From NCBI GenBank assembly GCA_016197405.1, contig JACPVR010000004.1:421487-485486 (forward strand): a DNA stretch of 64,000 bases, written 5' to 3'. This DNA is from Mycobacterium sp. GTDB taxonomy: Bacteria; Actinomycetota; Actinomycetes; Mycobacteriales; Mycobacteriaceae. The notes below the pieces were generated by a model. It was not told the origin of the DNA. It saw only the letters and a program-made list of their open reading frames with translations, and searched no databases. Both the position numbers and the translations under genes were made by a program. This document shows positions 32,549 to 42,902 of this stretch, piece after piece; the first letter of the stretch is position 1, and the number at the start of each line of letters is the position of its first letter.

Positions 32549-33367
32549 TCAGCGGCCCTGGAAGTCCGGGGAGCGACGCTCGCGGAATGCGGCCAGGCCT
32601 TCTTTGAAATCACCTGTGCGTGCCGATAATTCGAGATTGAACAACTCCTGTGTCATCGACTGGACCAGGCTGTTGTGCGCGGCGGCTCCGATGGCCTGTT
32701 TGGTCAGCCCCATCGCGACGGTCGGCGCCGCGGCCAGCCGTGTCAGTAGGGCGTCGGAGGTCGCATCGAGGTCGGCGGCCGCGACGGCCTGGTGGATCAG
32801 GCCCCAGTCGGCCGCGGTGTCGCCGCTGACCCGCTCTCCGAGCAGTAACATCCGTCTGGCGCGGGTCAGCCCGATGAGCCTGGGCAGCAACCAGGTGGCA
32901 CCCGAATCCGGGCTGAAGCCCCGGTCCAGGAACGGCTCCCAGAACACCGCTTCGCTGTCGGCGACGGTGAAGTCCGCCGCCAGCGCCAGGTTGCAGCCGA
33001 GGCCGACGGCCCAGCCGCGCACGGTACATACCACCGGCAGTGCGATGGTCGTGAGGAGTTCGACGACGCGATGGGCGGTGTGAGGGATCCGCCGTACCAG
33101 ATCACCGGTGCGGGGACGCCGGTCACCGGAATTGGTCGCCACCCAGTCGGCCCCCGTGCAGAAGTCGTCACCGGCGCCTCGGATGCCGATGGCCCGCAGC
33201 GCGTCGTCGGTTGCCGCGGCGGTCAAGATCGACACCAACTGATCGATCATGGCGTGGTCGAGGGAGTTGCGGCGCGCTGGGCGGTCGAGGGTTATCCGGA
33301 GGATCGCCCCGTCGTGGACCGCCGTGACCGAACCGGCTGGGGTGTCGCGACGTTCGGTGTCGGCCAT
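32549..33367 (-). CDS. Enoyl-CoA hydratase/isomerase family protein
   Basis: ILRITLDRPARRNSLDHAMI, CTVRGWAVGLGCNLALAADFTVAD. Confidence 0.92.
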   Translation of the reverse strand: MADTERRDTPAGSVTAVHDGAILRITLDRPARRNSLDHAMIDQLVSILTAAATDDALRAIGIRGAGDDFCTGADWVATNSGDRRPRTGDLVRRIPHTAHRVVELLTTIALPVVCTVRGWAVGLGCNLALAADFTVADSEAVFWEPFLDRGFSPDSGATWLLPRLIGLTRARRMLLLGERVSGDTAADWGLIHQAVAAADLDATSDALLTRLAAAPTVAMGLTKQAIGAAAHNSLVQSMTQELFNLELSARTGDFKEGLAAFRERRSPDFQGR

Positions 33368-33494
33368 CTGCGCACCCCTTCCGTACTCGTATGGACAGTC
33401 GTATAGATAGCCATACAGTAGACGATACGATTTCTATCCTGTACAAGTTAGCAAGGAAAGGCCGCGCACGGAACACGCGGCGAAGAGTCGACAA

Positions 33495-34349
33495 TTGGGG
33501 GCCGGGGTGGTGGCATACCGCATCCGTCAACCCCGCGTCGCCGATATCGTGGCGTCCCGCCTTCGTGACGACATCCTGTCGGGCCGGCTCAAGGAGGGCG
33601 ATGTGCTGCCCACCCAGGAGAGTCTGTTCCACCAATTCGGTGTCAGTCCGCCTGCTCTGCGGGAAGCCATCCACCTGCTGGAGACCGACGGACTGGTGTC
33701 GGTGCGCCGAGGCAATGTCGGTGGCGCCGTGGTGCATCTGCCGACCGCCGAGCGGACCGCGCAGATGATCGGCATGGTGTTGCAGGCCCGAGCAGCAACA
33801 CCTTCCGATGTCAGCGGCGCGTTGATGCACCTCGAACCGGTGTGTGCCGGTATGTGTGCGGCCAGGCCGGACCGCGACGCCGAAGTGGTTCCGGTCCTGC
33901 AAGCCGAAATCGACCGGCAAACAGCAGAATTCGACGATGTCTCGGCCTATGTCCCCAACGCGCGGCGGTTTCACGAGCAGCTGGTCGCACGGTGTGGCAA
34001 CGAACCGATGATCCTGTTGATCGGGTCACTGGAGTTGATCTGGTCGGCGCACGAGTCGTCGGTGTGGAGCGGTGACGGGGACAGGGCGGCGGCCGACGGA
34101 ACGGCCGCGGCCGGGCTGAGGACCCGCCGGGCCGCACTGCGTGATCATCAACGGCTGCTGGAGGCGATCCGCGCCGGAGATACCGCTCTCGCGATTCGGA
34201 TCGCGAGCGATCACGTCTCGGCGGCCAGGACCAACACACTTGCCCGTGGGACGGATGATTCCGGCGCGGCACAGAAAACCATTGAGGCACGGCTGATCTC
34301 GAATCTGGATCGGCGGCCATGGCAGACCGGAAGGATCGATGAACGATGA
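33495..34349 (+). CDS. GntR/FadR-type transcriptional regulator
   Basis: IVASRLRDDILSGRLKEGDVLPTQESLFHQFGVSPPALREAIHLLETDGLVSVRRG; exact start uncertain (TTG 33495 or a downstream GTG). Confidence 0.92.
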   Translation: MGAGVVAYRIRQPRVADIVASRLRDDILSGRLKEGDVLPTQESLFHQFGVSPPALREAIHLLETDGLVSVRRGNVGGAVVHLPTAERTAQMIGMVLQARAATPSDVSGALMHLEPVCAGMCAARPDRDAEVVPVLQAEIDRQTAEFDDVSAYVPNARRFHEQLVARCGNEPMILLIGSLELIWSAHESSVWSGDGDRAAADGTAAAGLRTRRAALRDHQRLLEAIRAGDTALAIRIASDHVSAARTNTLARGTDDSGAAQKTIEARLISNLDRRPWQTGRIDER

Positions 34350-35242
34350 CCACATCGGACAGCGGCGACGATCGAGTGCTCTTCGAGGTCGACCGGGAAT
34401 CCCGGATAGCGACCATCACGCTGAACAACCCGCAACAGCGCAACTCCTATGACGCCGGGATGCGCGAACTGCTGGCCCGCTACCTGGATCAGGTGGCCGA
34501 GGATGACGATCTCACCGTCGTACTACTGCGTGGTGCGGAAGGGGTCTTCTCGACCGGAGCCGATATGAACAACGCCTACGGCTGGTACGGCGAGAAGGCA
34601 CCGGACTCGGAGAAGCCGGCAAAGAGCAGGCCGAGTCAGCGCAGGCGGCTCACGGTGGATCGCAAGTCGTTCGGCTTCTACCACAACCTGATGGGTTTCC
34701 CGAAGGTCACCGTCGGCGAGATCTCGGGCTATGCGCTGGGTGGAGGCTTCGAGATGGCCCTGATGATGGATATCTCGGTGATCGCCCGCGACACCCGAAT
34801 CGGTATGCCCGCCACCAGATTTCTCGGACCCGCCTTGGGCAGTCTGCACATGTTCTTCCACCGGCTCGGCCCCGTGCAGGCCCGACGCTTACTGCTCACC
34901 GGCGACATCGTCGAAGCGGGCACCGTCGAGCACCTCGGTATCTTCACCGAGACATGCTCGGCGGCAGCGGTGTCGGCACGTGCGCGGTATTGGGCGGAGA
35001 AAGCGGCCAAGATGCCCGCCGACGGTGTCGTCATCGCAAAGGAGGCGTTCCGTCTCGTCGAGCAGAGCCAGGCCTACCAGGGTGAGGAGGTCGCCAGCTA
35101 TATCTTCCACGCCTACGGAACCAACCTCCAGTTCGCACCGGGGGAGTTCAATTTCGTCAAGACCAGGGCGCAGGTCGGAACGAAAGAGGCCTTCCGGCTC
35201 CGCGACGAACACTTCGCGATTCCCGAGCCCGCGGAGCAGTAA
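34346..35242 (+). CDS. Enoyl-CoA hydratase/isomerase family protein
   Basis: RIATITLNNPQQRNSYDAGM, VGEISGYALGGGFEMALMMDISVIARDTRIGMP. Confidence 0.93.
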   Translation: MTTSDSGDDRVLFEVDRESRIATITLNNPQQRNSYDAGMRELLARYLDQVAEDDDLTVVLLRGAEGVFSTGADMNNAYGWYGEKAPDSEKPAKSRPSQRRRLTVDRKSFGFYHNLMGFPKVTVGEISGYALGGGFEMALMMDISVIARDTRIGMPATRFLGPALGSLHMFFHRLGPVQARRLLLTGDIVEAGTVEHLGIFTETCSAAAVSARARYWAEKAAKMPADGVVIAKEAFRLVEQSQAYQGEEVASYIFHAYGTNLQFAPGEFNFVKTRAQVGTKEAFRLRDEHFAIPEPAEQ

Positions 35243-35249
35243 TGCGTGC

Positions 35250-35990
35250 TTACTTGGCTTTACGACGTTGCCGGGGAGAGGCTTTCGCCGCGGTCTGGCC
35301 GATGAGGCGCTCGGCATGATCCAGGATGCACTCGAGCCCGTACTCGAAATTGGTCTCGTCGGCCGCGCCGATGCGATGCCCCTCCTGGCTGACCTGTGCC
35401 AGCAACGGAGTGGTCTCCGGGTCGATGACCATGGTCTCTTCGAAGTCGCCAGGCCCGCCGTCGGTGGCCCGGTTCTTCTCGTAAAGCCGTTGCAGGACCA
35501 CCGAACCGCGCACGTGGACCGAGACCGCCGAGTAGGTGTCGAAAGCGGCCTCCGGGGAGAGCCCGGCCTCGACGAGGCTGGCGATCGACTTCTCGACTTC
35601 GAGGACGCCGACACGGGCGGCGCGGGGCGGCAGCGCCGAGCGGATCAGGATGAGATCACACAGGATCGGGCTGCCGAGGAAGGTCTTGCGCATGGCGCGT
35701 GCATGGTTGCGCAGCGTCTCACGCCAATCGGCGGCCTCGATATACGGCGTCGCAAAGACATACTGACGCAGCGCACGCTCCGTCATGGCGTTGAGCAGGT
35801 CGTCCTTCTTGCGGAAGTACCAGTAGATACTGGTGACGCCGACACCGAGATGCTTGCCGAGCAACGGCATGCTGAGATTGTCGATCCCCACCTGTTCGGC
35901 GAGGTCGAAAGCGCCGTTGATGATGTCGTCGGGATTGATGGACCCGCGCTCGCGTCGCTGCCGCTTCTCCGCGGTCGCTTGCTTTGCCAC
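35250..35990 (-). CDS. TetR family transcriptional regulator
   Basis: GSINPDDIINGAFDLAEQVGIDNLSMPLLGKHLGVGVTSIYWYFRKKDDLLNAM. Confidence 0.93.
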   Translation of the reverse strand: MAKQATAEKRQRRERGSINPDDIINGAFDLAEQVGIDNLSMPLLGKHLGVGVTSIYWYFRKKDDLLNAMTERALRQYVFATPYIEAADWRETLRNHARAMRKTFLGSPILCDLILIRSALPPRAARVGVLEVEKSIASLVEAGLSPEAAFDTYSAVSVHVRGSVVLQRLYEKNRATDGGPGDFEETMVIDPETTPLLAQVSQEGHRIGAADETNFEYGLECILDHAERLIGQTAAKASPRQRRKAK

Positions 35991-36270
35991 TGGGCACCTC
36001 CGTCAAGATCGGGCCTGGATCGTCAGACCCCGCGCTGCGGCGAGCGGTGGATGAGAATCTACCGGCAAACAACTGGGGAAAGATTGCTCCGCTCGCGTGT
36101 CGCCGACAACCTTACCGGTAGCCATCCCATTTGCCGCACTGCACCGCAGGTGCCGACCGCCGGCGCCCCCTCGTCGTCTTCACTAGCGTGATGGTCATCG
36201 TTGGCGTTTCCGCAGGAGCAGCAGTGTTCACGAGCCGGGGTCGACGACCTCAGACGGGGGGTGATCGGCC

Positions 36271-37068
36271 ATGGACCTCGGTCTTCGGGACGCCGCCGCG
36301 GTAGTGGTGGGCGGTGGGCGCGGTATGGGACTGGCCTCGGCTCGCTGCCTGGCCGATGACGGAGCCCGGGTTGCGGTGGTGGCACGCACCCGGACCGATA
36401 TCGATCAGGTGGTCGAGGAACTGGCTCTCCGGGGCAGCCCCGACGCGGTCGGGCTGATCGCCGACGCCGCCGATGAATCCCAGGTCGAAGCGGCATTCGC
36501 GCAGCTGGGACAGCGCTGGGGCGGCGAACTCAACATCCTGGTCAATGCCGTGGGGCCATCGGTTCAGGGGCGCTTCGATGATCTCAGCGACGACCAATGG
36601 CGGCAGGCGATCGACCAGGGCGCCATGGGCATGGTGCACTGCGTGCGTGCGGCGCTACCACTGCTGCGCAGCGCGCAGTGGGCGCGCATCGTGAACTTCT
36701 CCGCGAGTTCCACTCAGCGGCAAGGGATCACACTTGCTGCCTATACCGCGGCGAAGGCCATGGTGACGAGCGTCTCCAAGAATCTGTCGCTGTTGCTGGC
36801 TCCCGACGAGATCCTGGTGAACGTCGTATCACCGGGCAGCGTCGCCTCCGATTCCATGAAGGCCTGGGCCACGTCGGTCGGCGTCGACGGCGGTGATCCA
36901 TACGCCGTGATGGACGCGATCACCCGACACTTCGGCCATCCGGCGCACCTGCCGCGCGCCGGCCTGCCCGAAGAGATCGGTCCCGTCGTCGCATTCCTTG
37001 CATCGCAACGCAACTCGTATATGACCGGAGCGAACGTCAACGTCGACGGTGGCTCGGACTTCACCTGA
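36271..37068 (+). CDS. SDR family oxidoreductase
   Basis: VVVGGGRGMGLASARCL, YTAAKAMVTSVSKNL, YMTGANVNVDGG. Confidence 0.92.
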   Translation: MDLGLRDAAAVVVGGGRGMGLASARCLADDGARVAVVARTRTDIDQVVEELALRGSPDAVGLIADAADESQVEAAFAQLGQRWGGELNILVNAVGPSVQGRFDDLSDDQWRQAIDQGAMGMVHCVRAALPLLRSAQWARIVNFSASSTQRQGITLAAYTAAKAMVTSVSKNLSLLLAPDEILVNVVSPGSVASDSMKAWATSVGVDGGDPYAVMDAITRHFGHPAHLPRAGLPEEIGPVVAFLASQRNSYMTGANVNVDGGSDFT

Positions 37069-37241
37069 GACATACCGATTCGACGAGCCCGCGGGCTGCC
37101 TGAAAACCATTAGCGGAGTGGCATTTCAGGGCATGACCCGAGCCCGCGGGGGACGGTTGCGGAATGCGCTACCGATAGGTATACAGTAAGAGCCGCACAA
37201 GCCCGCATCAAGCGGCCGAATATCGAGGAAGGATCAACTCG

Positions 37242-38102
37242 ATGAGTGCTGCCGACGGACCCGTCGTCGCCGAGACCGCGCAGTCCCCGACCGAGTCGAG
37301 TCCCGCGGTTCTCTACGAGGTCCGCGACTCCGGGGTGGCGGTCTTGACCTTCAACCGGCCCGAACGGATGAACGCCTGGGGCGGTGAGCTCGCCGCGGGC
37401 TTCTACGCCGGCATCGCGGCCGCGGAAGCGGATCCTGATGTCCGCGTCATCGTGATAACCGGCCGAGGTAGGGCATTCTGCGCCGGGGCTGACATGGGAG
37501 GCCTGAGCACCATCTCGACGGTGACCGTCGAGTCGGCCAACCAGACCGATGTGAGCGCGCTCGTCGCGGGCAAGCACCCTTATTTCCTGACCCAGCTGGA
37601 CAAGCCGGTCGTCGCGGCAATCAACGGCTCGATCGCGGGCATGGGGTTGTCGCAGGCCTTGATGGCCGATGTGCGGTTCGCCGCGGCGGGCGCGAAGTTC
37701 ACCACGTCGTTCGCTCGCCGCGGACTGATCGCCGAGTACGGCATCTCCTGGATACTGCCGCGGCTCATCGGCTGGGGTGCCGCGACCGACCTGTTGCTCA
37801 GCGGCCGGACATTCTTCGCCGAGGAAGCCGCGGCGCTGGGTCTGGTGAAGGAGGTCGTGCCCGCCGAACAACTCATGGAGCGCACGTTGGCCTACGCCGA
37901 GGAGATGGCCGCCAACTGCGCACCCAGTTCGTTGGCGGTGATGAAGCGTCAGCTCTACGCCGACGCCGGACTACCGCTGGTGGAGACCAGTGCCAAGGCC
38001 GAGAGGCTCATGCACGACTCGATGCAGCGGCCCGACTTCATCGAGGGCATCACCGCATTCTTCGAGAAGCGCCCCCCGAATTTTCCGCCTTCGAGCGTAT
38101 GA
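37242..38102 (+). CDS. Enoyl-CoA hydratase/isomerase family protein
   Basis: VAVLTFNRPERMNAWGGEL, GRGRAFCAGADMGG, AAINGSIAGMGLSQALMADVRFAA. Confidence 0.94.
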   Translation: MSAADGPVVAETAQSPTESSPAVLYEVRDSGVAVLTFNRPERMNAWGGELAAGFYAGIAAAEADPDVRVIVITGRGRAFCAGADMGGLSTISTVTVESANQTDVSALVAGKHPYFLTQLDKPVVAAINGSIAGMGLSQALMADVRFAAAGAKFTTSFARRGLIAEYGISWILPRLIGWGAATDLLLSGRTFFAEEAAALGLVKEVVPAEQLMERTLAYAEEMAANCAPSSLAVMKRQLYADAGLPLVETSAKAERLMHDSMQRPDFIEGITAFFEKRPPNFPPSSV

Positions 38103-38133
38103 AGCCGATGCACAGCTCCTGAAAGGACTCAGA

Positions 38134-39342
38134 ATGACGCTTGACTATCGCGCCATCGACGTGGACAACCATTACTACGAGCCGATCGATTCGTTCACCC
38201 GCCACCTGCCCAAGGAGTTCCGCCGGCGCGGTGTGCAGATGTATCAGGACGGCAAGCGCACCTGGGCGGTGATGGGTGGCCGGGTCAACACCTTCATCCC
38301 GAACCCCACGTTCGACCCGATCATCGAACCCGGTTGCCTGGACCTGTTGTTCCGCGGTGAGATTCCCGAGGGTGTCGACCCGGCCTCACTGATGAAGGTC
38401 GACCGGATCGGCGACCATCCCGAGTACCAGAACCGCGAGGCCCGGGTGAAGATCCTGGACAAGCAGAACCTGGAGACGGTGTTCATGCTGCCGACATTCG
38501 CCTGCGGTGTCGAGGAAGCGCTCAAGCGCGATATCGAGGCGACCATGGTGTCGGTGCATGCCTTCAACCTGTGGCTCGACGAGGACTGGGGATTCGATCG
38601 TCCCGACCACCGGATCCTGTCGGCGCCGATCATCTCGCTTGCCGATCCCGAAAAGGCCGTCGAAGAAGTCGAATTCGTCCTCGCGCGCGGAGCCAAGGTG
38701 GTCCTGGTACGGCCCGCACCCGTGCCCGGTCTGGTCAAGCCGCGGTCACTGGGCGATCCGCTGCACGACCCGGTCTGGGCGCGGTTGGCCGAGGCCGGTG
38801 TGCCGGTGGTCTTTCATCTGTCCGACAGCGGCTATATGGCAGTTCCAGCCCTCTGGGGCGGCAAAGACACGTTCGAGGGTTTCGGCAAGCGTGACCCTCT
38901 GGACATGGTGCTGATGGACGACCGGGCGATACACGACACCATGGCCTCCCTGATCGTGCATCAGGTCTTCACCCGGCACCCCAAGCTCAAGGTGGCCAGC
39001 ATCGAGAACGGTTCGTACTTCGTCTACCGGCTGATCAAGCGGCTCAAGAAGGCGGCCAACAGCGATCCGCGCTACTTCCGCAACGATCCCGTCGAACAGC
39101 TGCGCGACCACGTCTGGATCGCCCCGTACTACGAGGACGACGTCAAGGTGCTTGCCGACACCATCGGCGTCGACAAGATCCTGTTCGGCTCGGACTGGCC
39201 GCACGGAGAAGGGCTGGCCGATCCGATGAGCTTCACTGCCGACATCCCGCAATTCCCCGAGTTCAGCGCGGAGGATACCCGGAAAGTGATGCGCGACAAC
39301 GCCTTGACTCTCATCGGCGCAGACGTCCACGCGTCGGTCTAG
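38134..39342 (+). CDS. Amidohydrolase family protein (ACMSD-like metal-dependent hydrolase)
   Basis: YRAIDVDNHYYEPIDSFTRHLPKEFRRRGVQMYQDG; KILFGSDWPHGEGLADP. Confidence 0.92.
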   Translation: MTLDYRAIDVDNHYYEPIDSFTRHLPKEFRRRGVQMYQDGKRTWAVMGGRVNTFIPNPTFDPIIEPGCLDLLFRGEIPEGVDPASLMKVDRIGDHPEYQNREARVKILDKQNLETVFMLPTFACGVEEALKRDIEATMVSVHAFNLWLDEDWGFDRPDHRILSAPIISLADPEKAVEEVEFVLARGAKVVLVRPAPVPGLVKPRSLGDPLHDPVWARLAEAGVPVVFHLSDSGYMAVPALWGGKDTFEGFGKRDPLDMVLMDDRAIHDTMASLIVHQVFTRHPKLKVASIENGSYFVYRLIKRLKKAANSDPRYFRNDPVEQLRDHVWIAPYYEDDVKVLADTIGVDKILFGSDWPHGEGLADPMSFTADIPQFPEFSAEDTRKVMRDNALTLIGADVHASV

Positions 39343-39350
39343 GTGTCCGG

Positions 39351-40970
39351 GTGAGTGAATGGACGGTAGGCGCGGTCCTGGACGCGGTGGCCGATGTCGT
39401 CGGGGACCGCGTCATGACGGTCTGCGGTGAGCGGCGCAGCACCTTCGCCGAATCCGCCGAGAGAACACGGCGTATCGCCAACTACCTTGCGGCGCAGGGG
39501 TTCGGCGCACACACCGAACGCGAGGCGCTCGGCAACTGGGAGTGTGGGCAGGATCGCGTTGCGCTGATCATGCACAACGACCTCTACCCCGACCTGGTCA
39601 TCGCGTGTCTGAAGGCTCGGGTGGTTCCGGTCAACGTCAACCACTACTACACACCCCGCGAGGTGGCCGACCTACTGGCCTACGTCAAACCGCGCGGCGT
39701 GATCTACCACCGGTCACTCGGCGCCAAATTCGCCGACGTTCTGCCCTGTGACGGCGCCGAACTCCTGATATCGGTCGACGACGGCACCGACTATCCGGAA
39801 CTTCCCGGAGCGGTGCCCCTCGACGATGTCCTGACTCAGAACCATCCCGATCACGGCAGCACACCCTCGCCCGATGATCTGTTGATGATCTGTACCGGTG
39901 GCACGACCGGGCGGCCCAAGGGTGTGCTGTGGCGCCAGAGCGATATGTACGTGTCGTCGATGAACGGTGACGACCACGCTGGTGTCGAGCAGATCCACGA
40001 GAAGGTGCGCGGCGGTGGAGCACCGTGGTTTGCGGTATCGCCGCTCATGCACGCGGCCGGCATGTGGACGGCGTTCTCCGGCATCCTGTCCGGCCTGACC
40101 GTCGTGTTGTCCGATACCCAGCGCCGGTTCGATCCGGCGACGGTGTTGGCGACCGCCGAACGGGAACGGGTCGGGCTCATGACCATGGTCGGTGATGCCT
40201 ACGCCGCACCCATCGTCGAAGAACTCGGACGTGGCAACTACGACCTCTCCTCGCTCTTCGCCATCGGCACCGGGGGTGCGGCGACCAATGTCAAACATCA
40301 GCAAGCCCTGTTGGAACACCTGCCGCAGATCACCCTGATCAACGGATACGGGTCGTCGGAGACCGGGAACATGGGCTTCGGGCACAGTCAGCGCGGTACA
40401 CGCTCCGACACGTTCATGTTCCGGACCGGTGGGTTGGTGCTGTCGGAGGACTACAGCCGATTCCTCGATCCCGGTGATCCGGAAGTCGGCTGGGTGGCGC
40501 GCACCGGGCGGATTCCGTTGGGCTACTACGACGATCCGGTGGCCACCGCCAAGACTTTTCCGGACGTGCAAGGTCGACGAGTGGTGGTATCGGGTGACCG
40601 GGCCACCGTGGAGGCCGACGGCACACTCCGGCTGTTCGGCCGAGATTCCCTGGTGGTCAACACCGGAGGCGAGAAGGTCTTCGTCGAGGAGGTAGAAGAG
40701 GTGCTGCGTGCCCATTCCGGTGTCGCCGACGCCCTGGTGGTGGGCCGCGACAGCGATCGGTGGGGCCAGGAAATCGTGGCGCTGGTGGCACTGCACGACG
40801 GCGTCGACGTCGGCCACGATCCACTACGCACGCACTGCGCGTCGGAGCTGGCGCGGTTCAAGGTACCCAAAGAGTTCATCATCGTCGATTCGGTTCGCCG
40901 GCTCGGCAACGGCAAGGCCGACTATCGCTGGGCGAAAACAACAGCCATGCAGTCGGTCACGGCGGGATAG
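39351..40970 (+). CDS. Acyl-CoA synthetase (AMP-forming)
   Basis: LMICTGGTTGRPKGVLWRQ, YGSSETGNMG, GGEKVFVEEVEEVLRAHSGVADALVVG. Confidence 0.94.
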   Translation: MSEWTVGAVLDAVADVVGDRVMTVCGERRSTFAESAERTRRIANYLAAQGFGAHTEREALGNWECGQDRVALIMHNDLYPDLVIACLKARVVPVNVNHYYTPREVADLLAYVKPRGVIYHRSLGAKFADVLPCDGAELLISVDDGTDYPELPGAVPLDDVLTQNHPDHGSTPSPDDLLMICTGGTTGRPKGVLWRQSDMYVSSMNGDDHAGVEQIHEKVRGGGAPWFAVSPLMHAAGMWTAFSGILSGLTVVLSDTQRRFDPATVLATAERERVGLMTMVGDAYAAPIVEELGRGNYDLSSLFAIGTGGAATNVKHQQALLEHLPQITLINGYGSSETGNMGFGHSQRGTRSDTFMFRTGGLVLSEDYSRFLDPGDPEVGWVARTGRIPLGYYDDPVATAKTFPDVQGRRVVVSGDRATVEADGTLRLFGRDSLVVNTGGEKVFVEEVEEVLRAHSGVADALVVGRDSDRWGQEIVALVALHDGVDVGHDPLRTHCASELARFKVPKEFIIVDSVRRLGNGKADYRWAKTTAMQSVTAG

Positions 40971-40977
40971 GGAAGAG

Positions 40978-41817
40978 ATGACGCAGCAGGCCATCGATTG
41001 TCTGGTCAACGTGCACTTCGGCGAGACCGAACACCAGCCGCAGTTCATGACGAAGGTACGCGACGACTACTTCAAAGGTCCCAAGTCGATGTTCGACCCG
41101 GTCGATCTGGGTGAACTCCTCGACGAGATGGACTCTCAAGGTGTGGCCAAGGCGATCCTCATGGACAACATCGCCAAGCCGTCGGTCACCGCTCGCAAGT
41201 TCGTCGAGGCACATCCGGATCGGTTCGCGCTCGCGATGGGTGGTCTCAATCTGTTGCGGCCCGTCGCATCCCTGCGTGAGTTGACCGCGCTGGTCGCTGA
41301 TCTTCCGATCGCCTACACCGTAGTGGGGCCCAGTTTCTGGGCGGACGGCCAGTACCCACCCAGCGACGCGGTGTACTACCCGTTGTACGCCAAGTGCGCC
41401 GAGATCGACCTGCCGTTGTGCGTCAACACCGGGATGCCGGGCCCGCCCATCCCCGGCGAGGTGCAGAACCCGATACACCTGGACCGGGTATGCGTGCGGT
41501 TCCCCGAATTGCGACTTTGCATGATCCACGGGGCCGACCCGTGGTGGGACATCGCAATCCGGATGTTGATCAAATACCAGAATCTGCGGTTGATGACATC
41601 GGCGTGGTCCCCGAAGCGGCTGCCCGATTCGCTGTTGCACTACATGCGAACCCGCGGACCCGACAAGGTCATATTCGCATCCGACTGGCCCGTGCTGCGG
41701 CAGAGCCGAGTCATCCCCGAAGCCAAGGCTCTCGACCTTCCCGCCGAGGTCCTCGACAACTACCTCTACAACAACGCAGAAGAATTCTTCTTCGGAAATC
41801 GGGAGCTGGCACGCTGA
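40978..41817 (+). CDS. Amidohydrolase family protein
   Basis: DCLVNVHFGETEHQPQFM; KVIFASDWPVLRQSRVIPEAKALDLPAEVLDNYLYNNAEEFF. Confidence 0.88.
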   Translation: MTQQAIDCLVNVHFGETEHQPQFMTKVRDDYFKGPKSMFDPVDLGELLDEMDSQGVAKAILMDNIAKPSVTARKFVEAHPDRFALAMGGLNLLRPVASLRELTALVADLPIAYTVVGPSFWADGQYPPSDAVYYPLYAKCAEIDLPLCVNTGMPGPPIPGEVQNPIHLDRVCVRFPELRLCMIHGADPWWDIAIRMLIKYQNLRLMTSAWSPKRLPDSLLHYMRTRGPDKVIFASDWPVLRQSRVIPEAKALDLPAEVLDNYLYNNAEEFFFGNRELAR

Positions 41818-42890
41818 TGGATCGCTACGAGCTGCGTCGGCTGGACTACAGCCTCAACGACGACCACAAAGACCTGCAGGCCGCGTACCGTCAACTGTTG
41901 ACCAGCCACTGCCCGATCGAAGTCGTCTGGGCCGCACAGGAAACCGGGTTCGACAAGAGCCTGTGGGAACGGTTGTGCGGTATGGGTGCCGCCTCGATGG
42001 CCATCGGTGAGGCGGCCGGCGGCGATGGTGCGTCGTTGGTCGATCTCACCCTGGTGGCCGAGGAACTGGGCCGGGCGCTGGCACCGGTGCCGTGGATCGA
42101 CCACGTTTGCGCCGCGCGACTGTGGGAACGGTTGGGCGGAATCGACGACGAAGTGGTGGCCGGCACCCGGATCGTGGCATTCGACCCCCGATTGGACGCC
42201 ACCGGCGCCGTGCGTTTGATCCCGTCGGGATCGGTCGCCGACCGGATCATCATGCGCGACGGTGAGCAGGTCGTGCTGCTGGGCTTCGCGAGCCGTCCCG
42301 ATCGGATCGACAACCTCGGGAAACTTCCGATGGCGTGGGTCGACACCGACACCGCCGAGAATCGGACGGTTCTGGCATCAGGCACCGAAGCAGTGGCTGC
42401 CTACGACCGTGCGCTCGACGAGTGGCGTGTCCTCACCGCGGCGGCGCTGAGCGGACTGGTCGATCAGACGATGACGATCGCCGCCGAGTTCGCCAAGTCG
42501 CGTTACACCCTGGGTGTACCGATCGGTACGCTGCAGGCGATCTCGCATCCGTTGGCCAATATGGCAATCGCCGTCCAGGGCGGGCGCAACCTGTCCCGAC
42601 GCGCGGCGTGGTTCCTGGACAACGAACCCGATGAGCGGCCCGAGCTGGCAGGCTGCGCTTACGTTTTCATGGCCGAAGAGGCCGCCAGGGCAGCGACGAT
42701 GGCGGTGCACATCCAGGGCGGACTCGGTGTCTCCGCGGAAGCCGCGGCAACCGCATACCTGGTCCGTGCCCGCGGCTGGCCGCTGGCCGGCGGTGATCCC
42801 GGTGCCACCGCCAAACGGGTCGGCGAGATCGCGGCCGCGCGGGAGAGCGCCCAAAATGCAACGTTGTCAACCGAACCCGTTTCGGTGTAG
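41817..42890 (+). CDS. Acyl-CoA dehydrogenase family protein (short, divergent subunit)
   Basis: MGAASMAIGEAAGGDGASLVDLTLVAEELGRALAPVPW; LANMAIAVQGGRNLSRRAAWF; EEAARAATMAVHIQGGLGVSAE. Confidence 0.88.
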   Translation: MDRYELRRLDYSLNDDHKDLQAAYRQLLTSHCPIEVVWAAQETGFDKSLWERLCGMGAASMAIGEAAGGDGASLVDLTLVAEELGRALAPVPWIDHVCAARLWERLGGIDDEVVAGTRIVAFDPRLDATGAVRLIPSGSVADRIIMRDGEQVVLLGFASRPDRIDNLGKLPMAWVDTDTAENRTVLASGTEAVAAYDRALDEWRVLTAAALSGLVDQTMTIAAEFAKSRYTLGVPIGTLQAISHPLANMAIAVQGGRNLSRRAAWFLDNEPDERPELAGCAYVFMAEEAARAATMAVHIQGGLGVSAEAAATAYLVRARGWPLAGGDPGATAKRVGEIAAARESAQNATLSTEPVSV

Positions 42891-42902
42891 GAGGTAGAAC
42901 AC

